From the NCBI GenBank assembly GCA_964575975.1, contig CAZNTU010000018.1, forward strand, positions 1-46,616: a DNA stretch of 46,616 nt, given 5' to 3'. The DNA comes from G963674505 sp964575975 (lineage in GTDB: Bacteria; Desulfobacterota; Desulfobacteria; Desulfobacterales; SKZT01). The notes under the pieces were generated by a model. That model saw only the letters and a list, made by a program, of their open reading frames with translations, searched no databases and was not told the origin of the DNA. The position numbers and the translations under genes are program-made. This document shows positions 8,649 to 15,627 of this stretch, one piece after another (positions within the stretch are counted from its first letter, which is position 1; every line of letters begins with the position of its first letter).

Positions 8649-9364
8649 TTGTCGGCCTTTCCGGACGAAAACTTGTCGCCGCGCAATTTTCGGTCTTTAT
8701 TCGAAGTCTTGGCGATATCGATGATGCGGGTCCCTCCGGGATATTGCCTGGTTTCGTATTCCGTGATGCCCGCCAGTTTTTTCGTTATACTCCCCATCTT
8801 GTCTATCTGTTCCTTTATTACGAGGGCATATTTGCGGCACGGATGCGATTCGGGCAATTTCAGAAGAAGCAGTTCCGCATACGAGGAGATGGTTTGCATC
8901 GGCTGGTTCATTTCATGGCACACCCCGCCCGCCATTTCGATGACCGTTTTCAGTTTTTCCTCCCCGATTATATCGGTCATCAGACGTTTTTGCATCAGCA
9001 CGGATTTGATTCTGGCGAGCAGTTCGATTCGATTGACCGGCTTGCGGACATAATCGGCGGCGCCCATTTCGAAGGCCTTTTTCAAGGTGGCGTTGTCGGT
9101 GGCCCCCGTCACGAAAATTACGGGAATATCCTTGGTTTTCGCGCTCTTTTTCAATGTCTCGCACACTTTATAGCCATCCATTTCCGGCATCACGATGTCC
9201 AACAGGACAAGCTCGGGAGGGTCGTCGGAAAAGGCTATCCTGACGGCATTCGGACCGGAGGTCGCAAAAACGACCTTGAAGTCCGGCCGAAGCATATGTC
9301 CCAATGCTCTGACGTTGTCGCTGACATCGTCCACGATCAGTATTTTTCGATTTGACATCGGCAT
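8645..9364 (-). CDS. Response regulator with HisKA-like helix but no ATPase domain
   Basis: A 239-residue protein. Residues 6-125 are a receiver domain: acidic pocket VDD (11-13), phospho-acceptor Asp56 in LVLLDIVMPEMDG, Thr87 in FVTGA, and Lys108 in VRKPVN. Residues 135-205 look like a histidine-kinase dimerisation helix with a candidate His150 (MAGGVCHEMNQPMQTI). No N, G1 or G2 box follows; the protein ends after about 35 more residues in a basic tail. It therefore resembles a kinase that has lost its catalytic domain, or a built-in phosphotransfer module fed by another kinase. It begins 3 bases after the cyclase stop and overlaps the HPt start by 4 bases. ATGs at 9364 and 9358 are both possible. 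Confidence 0.85.
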   Translation of the reverse strand: MPMSNRKILIVDDVSDNVRALGHMLRPDFKVVFATSGPNAVRIAFSDDPPELVLLDIVMPEMDGYKVCETLKKSAKTKDIPVIFVTGATDNATLKKAFEMGAADYVRKPVNRIELLARIKSVLMQKRLMTDIIGEEKLKTVIEMAGGVCHEMNQPMQTISSYAELLLLKLPESHPCRKYALVIKEQIDKMGSITKKLAGITEYETRQYPGGTRIIDIAKTSNKDRKLRGDKFSSGKADK

Positions 9365-9367
9365 TTC

Positions 9368-11980
9368 TCATTCCGCAACTTCGTTCAAATATTCGGATTC
9401 TTCTTCGCTCTCGATTCCCAACAGTTCGAAAAACTTCAGTTCGCCTATTAAATCCTCCAAATCCGCGGACGCCCCGGTTGCTTTGGTCTTCAGACGGGAC
9501 CGTGCCGCCAGGCATGTCTTTTCGCTGATAATGATGCTGTTTGCGACGGGCTTCGACATCTCCTGGAGCCGAAAGACAATGTTGACCGAGTCTCCGATTA
9601 CGGTGTAGTCCATTTTCATGTCGAACCCGATGTTTCCCACCACGGCCTCTCCGGTGTGAAGGCTGATGCCGATCGCAACGGAGACGCCCAGTTCCCTGGA
9701 CAGAAATTCGTTCACTTTGTTCAAGGCTTCGCGCATTTCAAGAGCCGCCTCCACAGCGTTGTCGGCATCCCTCGTTCCAGACGCGGGCGCGCCGAACAAC
9801 GCAAGAAAACCGTCTCCCAGGTATTTGTCGACAATGCCGTGATGCTTGAAAACGATTCCGCCCATTACCGAAAAAAAGCTATTCAGGAAAAAAACGGTCT
9901 TTTGCGGTCCGATTTTCCGGGAAATCTTGGAAAATCCCCTGACGTCGATGTTCAAGAACGTCAGGGTCTTCACCTCTTCCAAAACGATCTTTCCGGTTTC
10001 GGAACCGTGTATGATTTTATCCAGGACTTCCTTTGGCACGAACTTCTGAAACATCCGCCTGACACCCCGCTCGTGTTTCGCCATTGCCAAGGTTTCCTTG
10101 TAGAGCCGGGCGTTTTCGATGGCGATGCTCACGGACGAGGCGATGGATTGAAGCAAGTCCTCGTCGCCCGGTCCGAATTCCCCCTTGATTTTGTTCAAGA
10201 CTTCCAGAATGCCGATGACCTTCCCTTGGGAGATCATGGGCACGCAAAGGGCGGACCGTGTATGGAAACCGGTGTTTTTATCGACGTGGGGGAAAAAATG
10301 CTGGGAGGTCCTGACGTCGTTGACGATGAGCGATTCCCCTCTGGCGGCGGAGTATCCCGCAATCCCCTGTCCCAGCTTCAGGCGGAATTTTTTAAGCGCT
10401 TCGACCTCCATGTTGAACGCCACCGCGAACTCCAGTTCGTCTCCTTTCCGCAACAGCAAAGATCCCGCCTCCACGTTCATGATTACTTGGATCATGTTCA
10501 TGGTGTATTTCAAAACCTGCTCGATGTCGAAAGTGGAGGAGGCCAAGGCTCTTCCGATCTGGCGTATGGAATCCAACTCTCGGTTTCTTTTCGTGACCGC
10601 CTCGGAAAGCTTGTTGCGATCAATCACCAGGGAGATGGCGTTTCCTATCCATTCGATCAGAGTCCTCGCGCCGTGATATGGGCCGGATTCGCGCCCGATG
10701 ATCGCCAGAGCGCCTTTCACGGCACCGTTCGTCTTTAGAGGGGTCAACACGGCCGCGCCGCAATCGCCGTGGACGAGAAGCTTTCTTGCAGCGTCTTCGG
10801 AAAGCTTCCCGACATCCTCCACTACCATGGTGGCGTCTTGCTTCACGACTTTCTCGAGGACAGTCTCCTCGTACTGATAGCTTGTACCCTTCGCAAGCCC
10901 TATCGGACCCGATATCATATGGTCCATCAGGACAAGGTGTCCCGGATGATTTTGGTCCTCCAAAAAAACCAGCGCCAGTTCGAAAGGAACGATATTTTGC
11001 AGTTCGCCCAGCACGGCCCTTAAAAGCTCGCTGTCCCTGAAACTGGAATTGACGATCTTGAAAATCTTGTCGATGGATTTCAGATGTCGCTCCCAATTCT
11101 CGTTTTCCTTTAAAAGCCGGAGATTCTCGTAGGTAAAGGCGGCGTTGCTCAACAAGGGGGTCAGGACTTCGACATCCTCCATTAGGTATTTTCCGTTATC
11201 CTTTTTTCGGGAAATTGTGAGTACCCCGACAATTTCCTTGCTGGTCTTTATCGGCATGCAAACGAAGGATTTGGTGGCGTAGTGCATCAGGTTGGCCCTT
11301 CCGAAGCGCCGGTCCTTCTCGACGTCCTCCACCAGCAGGGGGGATTTGTTGATTACCGCGTATTTGGCGATGCTTTTCTCGAAATCGATCCGGTCGCCCG
11401 TCTTGACATACTCGCCCAGCCCGATGTTCGCTTTCACGATGAAATTGCGGCGCTCGGGCTTTTCCAGAATCAGAACCGAACCCACGTCGGACTTGGTCAG
11501 AATCAGAGCGCGCTCGAGCAACACGTACAGAATCTCCTCGGAATCGAACGTCACGTGGCAAAGCTCCGACAGTTCCTTCAGAATTGAAATTTCCGAGGAT
11601 TTTTTCTCGAGCATTCGAAAAGTGGTCTTGAAACGGTTTTCTATCGCATTGAACGAATGGACGATGCTCTGAAGTTCATCGGCGCTCTCTGCGGCGTCCT
11701 TTCCCGAAATTTCGTTTGAAACCCGCTCCGAAATCATCTTCGACACATCGATGATGTCGTCGAACAATTTGCGGAGCATGATGAAACCGACAAACGAAAA
11801 GCTCAAAACGCCAAGGAAAAAAAGAGGAACATGGTGATCGTTCAGGATATCGTATTTGAAGCCGAAAACGAGAAAACCCAAAACTGGAAAAACGAAAAAA
11901 AGGCCGAAAACGATGTTTAATTTGTAATAAAGATTTTTGTTTTTGCTCGAAACTTCATCGGCCGATTTTTCCGCCTTCAT
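9368..11980 (-). CDS. Membrane GAF-GAF-GAF class III adenylate/guanylate cyclase
   Basis: An 870-residue signalling enzyme. Two membrane segments (about 18-42 and 50-70) lead into a HAMP-like linker and coiled coil (70-135). Three GAF domains follow (about 145-300, 315-465 and 485-640). Residues 670-840 are a class III cyclase domain: metal aspartates in LNIDVRGFS (Asp679) and KYLGDGFLALFG (Asp723), and the transition-state Asn800 and Arg804 in IGDSVNIVFRL. Lys719 and Asp797 at the base-recognition positions favour ATP over GTP. It probably makes cAMP in response to small ligands or redox cues bound by the GAF domains. The frame extends to a TTG at 12001, but GAGGGTG is spaced 7 bases before the ATG at 11980. 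It heads an operon with the REC and HPt genes. Confidence 0.92.
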   Translation of the reverse strand: MKAEKSADEVSSKNKNLYYKLNIVFGLFFVFPVLGFLVFGFKYDILNDHHVPLFFLGVLSFSFVGFIMLRKLFDDIIDVSKMISERVSNEISGKDAAESADELQSIVHSFNAIENRFKTTFRMLEKKSSEISILKELSELCHVTFDSEEILYVLLERALILTKSDVGSVLILEKPERRNFIVKANIGLGEYVKTGDRIDFEKSIAKYAVINKSPLLVEDVEKDRRFGRANLMHYATKSFVCMPIKTSKEIVGVLTISRKKDNGKYLMEDVEVLTPLLSNAAFTYENLRLLKENENWERHLKSIDKIFKIVNSSFRDSELLRAVLGELQNIVPFELALVFLEDQNHPGHLVLMDHMISGPIGLAKGTSYQYEETVLEKVVKQDATMVVEDVGKLSEDAARKLLVHGDCGAAVLTPLKTNGAVKGALAIIGRESGPYHGARTLIEWIGNAISLVIDRNKLSEAVTKRNRELDSIRQIGRALASSTFDIEQVLKYTMNMIQVIMNVEAGSLLLRKGDELEFAVAFNMEVEALKKFRLKLGQGIAGYSAARGESLIVNDVRTSQHFFPHVDKNTGFHTRSALCVPMISQGKVIGILEVLNKIKGEFGPGDEDLLQSIASSVSIAIENARLYKETLAMAKHERGVRRMFQKFVPKEVLDKIIHGSETGKIVLEEVKTLTFLNIDVRGFSKISRKIGPQKTVFFLNSFFSVMGGIVFKHHGIVDKYLGDGFLALFGAPASGTRDADNAVEAALEMREALNKVNEFLSRELGVSVAIGISLHTGEAVVGNIGFDMKMDYTVIGDSVNIVFRLQEMSKPVANSIIISEKTCLAARSRLKTKATGASADLEDLIGELKFFELLGIESEEESEYLNEVAE

Positions 11981-12066
11981 TTTAAGACACCCTCTTTTCA
12001 AGTTCGCCTCGCATCGCGGGATTTCCTTTCAATCGTCCACATCGAATCGTAAAGCCGATAAGTGCC

Positions 12067-12095
12067 AATATGCATTTTTGCGTTCCTTTGTTCAA
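12067..12095 (-). promoter_or_regulatory. Possible promoter of the cyclase operon
   Basis: On the minus strand, TTGAAC (12095-12090), a 17-base spacer, and CATATT (12072-12067), each 4 of 6 to consensus, about 85 bases upstream of the cyclase start. Confidence 0.3.
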
Positions 12096-12129
12096 GGAAA
12101 TTTTTGCATGCGCCTCCGATCAATGCATG

Positions 12130-13683
12130 TCAGTACACGCCCCAGGAGCCTCTGCTGTAATACCTGTAAAGAACCGGCCCGAGTTCCGTGTTGGATTCGA
12201 TGCCGAGCATGGTCTCCTCGTCCATGACTCCCTTTCCGAAATGAATCATGGAAACGACCGCGTCGCGGTTCAAAAACCTGGTTTGGATATCGGAATAGTC
12301 CGCCCCGACGAGAATTTCTTTCAAGCGCTCGCCGTCGATCCTTTCCGAATCGGTCCCTAGTACCCAACCCCATTCCCCCATGGTGGGGATTTGGTTATGG
12401 TACGGAACAACCGAAAAACCCGCCTTTTCCATGGTTTTCAGGATGCAGAGAAAGGCGTCGCGGGTGAAGAAGGGGCTGGTGGCCTGGGTGACCATGACGC
12501 CTCCCTCCGCCAAGCTCCTGCGAATCATTCCGTAGAATTTTTCCGAATAGACGTGCATCAGATCGATCGTGTCCGGGTCGGGAAGATCCACGATCACCAC
12601 GTCGTACAGCTTCGCGTTGTTCTCCATGTATTTGGCCGCGTCCTCGTTCCATACCTCGACTTTCGGGCTGTTCAGCGAACCTTCGTTGATCCGCGTCAGA
12701 ATCGGATGGCTTCGGGCCAAATCGGTCATGGCGGGATCCAAGTCCACCAGCGTCACGGAGGCGACGCCGTCGTGCTTCAACACCTCCCTTGCGGCAAGAC
12801 CGTCGCCTCCTCCAAGGATCAAAACGTCGGAGGCGTCCCGCGCCGCTTTCATGGCCGGATGCACCAGCGGTTCATGGTACCGTTCCTCGTCGTAGGTCGA
12901 AAACTGCTCCTGGCTGTTGATAAAAAGCCAGTAATACTGTTTCCACTGCGTCATGACGATCTTCTGATACCGCGTCTGTTCCTCGTAGACGATCTTGTCC
13001 TTGTATTTCTTTTGTTCCCCGAAACGAATAACAGGCTTGGAAAAGGCGGCCAGGCTCGTCAGACCGATCAGCGTCGCGCAAAAGCAAGAAGCCAGCAGAA
13101 CCCGTCTTTCCAAAAGGGAAAAGAATTTCCACAAAAGGACCGACGCCACGCCGAAATTGACGGTTCCCAATATGATCGGCGTGTATGTCAAACCGAGATA
13201 GGGGAGCCCCAAGAACGCGAACACGAGCCCTCCGAAAAGGGCGCCGTAATAATCCTTTTCCATGACCCCGGCAATGTTCGTGCGAAGTTCCTCGTAAGCC
13301 TCGTTCAGACGAGTGACCAGCGGAATCTCCAGGCCGATCAACCCGCCGATCACAAAGGCCTGAACATATATCACGAGAGTCGTATAGCTGGTGTACGCCG
13401 CGATCGTATAGGCGAAGACCGCCGAAACGGCGCACAGGATCGAAAGGGAAAACTCCACCAGGATGAAAGAGTCCAGGAGCCTGCCCCGGAAAAAGCTGGA
13501 AAGACGGCTCCCCAACCCCATGGCGAACAGCATCAGGGACATTACCATCGTCCATTGGAAAATGGCGTTCCCGATCAGATACGTGGCAAGGGTGGAAAGG
13601 ACGAACTCCGCTACGATTCCGGCGCAGCCCGTCGCGAAAAGCGATATTTTTAAAATCAGGCTTGCGCCGGAACTCTTAGACAC
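12130..13683 (-). CDS. Membrane-fused spermidine synthase-like aminopropyltransferase
   Basis: A 517-residue fusion. Residues 1-215 hold about seven hydrophobic helices (for example AGIVAEFVLSTLATYLIG, LVIYVQAFVIGGLIGLEIPL). Residues 225-500 are a SpeE-type Rossmann methyltransferase-fold domain with YQKIVMTQW, LILGGGDGLAAREV, a ribose-binding acidic loop VTLVDLDP, and the catalytic-type DLPDPDTIDL. Soluble SpeE moves an aminopropyl group from decarboxylated SAM to putrescine. In this membrane version the acceptor is unknown and may be membrane-linked. It starts at GTG 13683, overlapping the DUF350 stop by 8 bases, which signals coupled translation. No SAM decarboxylase gene is in the window, so the donor must be made elsewhere if the usual reaction is used. 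Confidence 0.88.
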   Translation of the reverse strand: MSKSSGASLILKISLFATGCAGIVAEFVLSTLATYLIGNAIFQWTMVMSLMLFAMGLGSRLSSFFRGRLLDSFILVEFSLSILCAVSAVFAYTIAAYTSYTTLVIYVQAFVIGGLIGLEIPLVTRLNEAYEELRTNIAGVMEKDYYGALFGGLVFAFLGLPYLGLTYTPIILGTVNFGVASVLLWKFFSLLERRVLLASCFCATLIGLTSLAAFSKPVIRFGEQKKYKDKIVYEEQTRYQKIVMTQWKQYYWLFINSQEQFSTYDEERYHEPLVHPAMKAARDASDVLILGGGDGLAAREVLKHDGVASVTLVDLDPAMTDLARSHPILTRINEGSLNSPKVEVWNEDAAKYMENNAKLYDVVIVDLPDPDTIDLMHVYSEKFYGMIRRSLAEGGVMVTQATSPFFTRDAFLCILKTMEKAGFSVVPYHNQIPTMGEWGWVLGTDSERIDGERLKEILVGADYSDIQTRFLNRDAVVSMIHFGKGVMDEETMLGIESNTELGPVLYRYYSRGSWGVY

Positions 13684-14521
13684 ACCAATAAATGACGAAT
13701 GCGGCTGAAATGTAGGAGATCGCCTCGATGTAGGCGGCCCCCACGTTGGGTTTCTCCTGGTTCGCGATTTCGTCGGTAAGCGAAACCGTGGGCAAAAGGA
13801 CCTTGTCCGTCAGGAAACGAATTACCGGAAGCAATACCAATCCAATGGCGGCGATCAGGAAAAACTGCGGAAGATCCTCCGACCAGGATTCGAAATCCCC
13901 CTCCGCCGCAAGCCCCACCACGATGCCGACCGAAATGAGCGCCCCGGCGAAACTGACCCCCGCCGCGACATTGTCCTTCTCTATTTCGCCATGCAGATCG
14001 TAGGGCGTGATCGCCTTGAAAACCAGCCCCGCGATCATCAGCAGCACCTGCCCGATCGCCCAGAACGCCATGGCGGACCAGACATTGCCCCCGACTCCCG
14101 AGACGGCCCCGAAAACAATGAACCCGGAGGCCACGCAGACTCCGAAAAACACGACCCCCGTCCCCTCGTTCCTGTCCCGGAGCAGCTCGTCCGAAACATT
14201 GAACTTGGGCAGGATCACCTTGTCGCAAAGGTACCAGGAAATGTTCAGAAGCACGATGGACAAAAGACCGTAGATGGCGAGGTCGATCAAGTCCTCCACG
14301 ATACCGTGCGTGGGTCCGGCCAAGGCCCCTCCCAGACAAAGGACAAGACCGAAATAGTAGCCTCCCAACGCGATCGCGATGGCGGGGTTGTCCTTGTGGA
14401 CAAGCTCCTCTGTCAGGTTGTATTCCTTGTGAAGAAGATCGTTCGCGAGCTTGCCGACGAAAAACAAAACGTAAAACGCGACGAGCAGAACAAATCCCGT
14501 GACAATTCGGTCTACAAACAT
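13676..14521 (-). CDS. Tandem DUF350 integral membrane protein
   Basis: A 281-residue inner-membrane protein built from two repeats of the DUF350 type, each with about four helices. The repeats can be seen as LTEELVHKDNPAIAIALGGY with following helices, versus LHGEIEKDNVAAGVSFAGAL later; both then end in a conserved LP-(K/T)-(F/V)-(N/S)-(V/L) segment (ILPKFNVSDELLRD and LLPTVSLTDEIANQ). The family is uncharacterised. E. coli YjfL is a single-repeat relative in a stress-associated operon. Here it lies 3 bases after a lipoprotein gene and overlaps the aminopropyltransferase start by 8 bases, so the three products are expected in one envelope complex or pathway. Confidence 0.88.
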   Translation of the reverse strand: MFVDRIVTGFVLLVAFYVLFFVGKLANDLLHKEYNLTEELVHKDNPAIAIALGGYYFGLVLCLGGALAGPTHGIVEDLIDLAIYGLLSIVLLNISWYLCDKVILPKFNVSDELLRDRNEGTGVVFFGVCVASGFIVFGAVSGVGGNVWSAMAFWAIGQVLLMIAGLVFKAITPYDLHGEIEKDNVAAGVSFAGALISVGIVVGLAAEGDFESWSEDLPQFFLIAAIGLVLLPVIRFLTDKVLLPTVSLTDEIANQEKPNVGAAYIEAISYISAAFVIYWCV

Positions 14522-14524
14522 GTC

Positions 14525-15250
14525 TTATTTCCCCGTCCCGCCGGACCGACTTCGCACGCTCGTCCGGGTTCTTCCGATTCGCTCGGATACCTTGTCAGTG
14601 AACGACGCCGATTTAGCCTGTTGTTTGGCCATGTGCCGGCTGTAAAAATCCGGCTTGGCCTTCTGCACGATCGTTCCCGAAGTCCCGTATTGGTTTTTCA
14701 AACCATAATACGGTACCTTGCTTGCTTTGAACTTCTTGTACGCATCGAAATCCACGTCGTATACAGGACGATACCATCCGCCCAAAAAGTGGCTCATGAG
14801 AGCGTACTTGCCGTAGAATTCCCAAAAGGAGTTGCCCTGGCTGTCGGCGCGCCACTGCCCGTAATTGGGGTTGCCTACGTAATGGTAGCCGGGGGGCGCG
14901 ACCTGGTCGTCGGCTACCCCCTCCGTTTTGGCGAAGATGGTCATGCCGAGATTGTTTTCATGCCGCTGGTAGAAGGATTCGGGCACTTGCAGCCAGTCCG
15001 TCGTTTCGGCGCCCTCGGGCTTTACGACCCTGTACTGGTGAAAGTGCGTTTTCGCGAAGTTTCCCTCCTCCTTCATGTTCTCCAGAATAACGGAATAGGT
15101 GGGGACGTCGTCGAGACTCGCCTTGAGTTTCTCGAACGGGTTCTCCACATCCGAACCGCATCCCGGCAGGAGAAACGGCAATGCGAGGAAGAAGACAAGC
15201 GCCGTGAAGAGTTTCGGAACGTCGCGTTCGGGAATTTTCGATTCGCGCAT
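14525..15250 (-). CDS. Predicted lipoprotein of the DUF350 operon
   Basis: A 241-residue protein with a positively charged start, a hydrophobic stretch (ALVFFLALPFLLPGC) and a lipobox with Cys31, so it should be a lipoprotein. The mature part is aromatic-rich (WRADSQGNSFWEFYGKYAL, GGWYRPVYDVDFDAY) and ends in a very basic, Ser-rich tail (RIGRTRTSVRSRSGGTGK). I do not recognise the fold. E. coli yjfM, beside a DUF350 gene, also encodes an envelope protein, so the association is known in outline. AAGGTGAGACCCG gives a good ribosome binding site before the ATG at 15250. It is the first gene of the operon with DUF350 and the SpeE-like gene. Confidence 0.85.
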   Translation of the reverse strand: MRESKIPERDVPKLFTALVFFLALPFLLPGCGSDVENPFEKLKASLDDVPTYSVILENMKEEGNFAKTHFHQYRVVKPEGAETTDWLQVPESFYQRHENNLGMTIFAKTEGVADDQVAPPGYHYVGNPNYGQWRADSQGNSFWEFYGKYALMSHFLGGWYRPVYDVDFDAYKKFKASKVPYYGLKNQYGTSGTIVQKAKPDFYSRHMAKQQAKSASFTDKVSERIGRTRTSVRSRSGGTGK

Positions 15251-15317
15251 CGGGTCTCACCTTGAACAGGAAAAAGGTTTCGACAAATGAGAATTCCAGC
15301 TCACTTGCAATCCGAAA

Positions 15318-15346
15318 TTTCTATCAGAAACGGCATAGCCGGTCAA
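15318..15346 (-). promoter_or_regulatory. Promoter of the lipoprotein-DUF350-speE-like operon
   Basis: On the minus strand TTGACC (15346-15341), a 17-base spacer, and TAGAAA (15323-15318), 68 bases upstream of the lipoprotein ATG. Confidence 0.5.
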
Positions 15347-15554
15347 TATGAAACAGGTCTTGGGTTGACATTCTTCGCCGTCGCACATATACGAATCGAG
15401 GTCTCGACGTTGGAGTTTTTTCGACGGCGCGAACGAAAAGTGCGGTTGGCATTTAGCTGTTAGCTTTTAGAGGGAGAAACAACGAATATCCCGAAAAAAA
15501 CATCGGCATGATTGAACGCTATTGCTTGCGGTTTCATGCCAAATCGGCATCGCA
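15347..15554. other. Intergenic region between the lipoprotein operon and tex
   Basis: No gene is seen. It holds an inverted partial copy of the heptamer repeat near 15451-15470 (AGCTGTTAGCTTTTAG) and probably the tex promoter, which I cannot place with confidence. Confidence 0.5.
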
Positions 15555-15617
15555 AACGGCAAACGGCTAACGGCTAACAGCTAACGGCTAATACCTAACA
15601 GCTAATACCTAACAACG
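15555..15617 (+). repeat. Nine-unit heptanucleotide tandem repeat before tex
   Basis: Nine consecutive 7-base units: AACGGCA, AACGGCT (twice), AACAGCT, AACGGCT, AATACCT, AACAGCT, AATACCT, AACAACG. The last unit runs into the tex ribosome binding site CGAGG, 3 to 4 bases later. The same units recur three times at 26734-26754 and, inverted, near 15451-15470. A tandem repeat that abuts a start site can change copy number by slipped-strand mispairing and so alter leader length or spacing. Confidence 0.8.
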
Positions 15618-15627
15618 AGGAACATCC

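Noticed and set aside
8645..9364. REC-HisKA protein considered as a full histidine kinase
   Set aside because: The sequence ends without N, G1 or G2 boxes, and the next gene begins at its stop, so no ATPase domain is hidden by a frameshift there.
15555..15617. Repeat array considered as a CRISPR
   Set aside because: Units are 7 bases in direct tandem with no spacers, and no cas gene is present.
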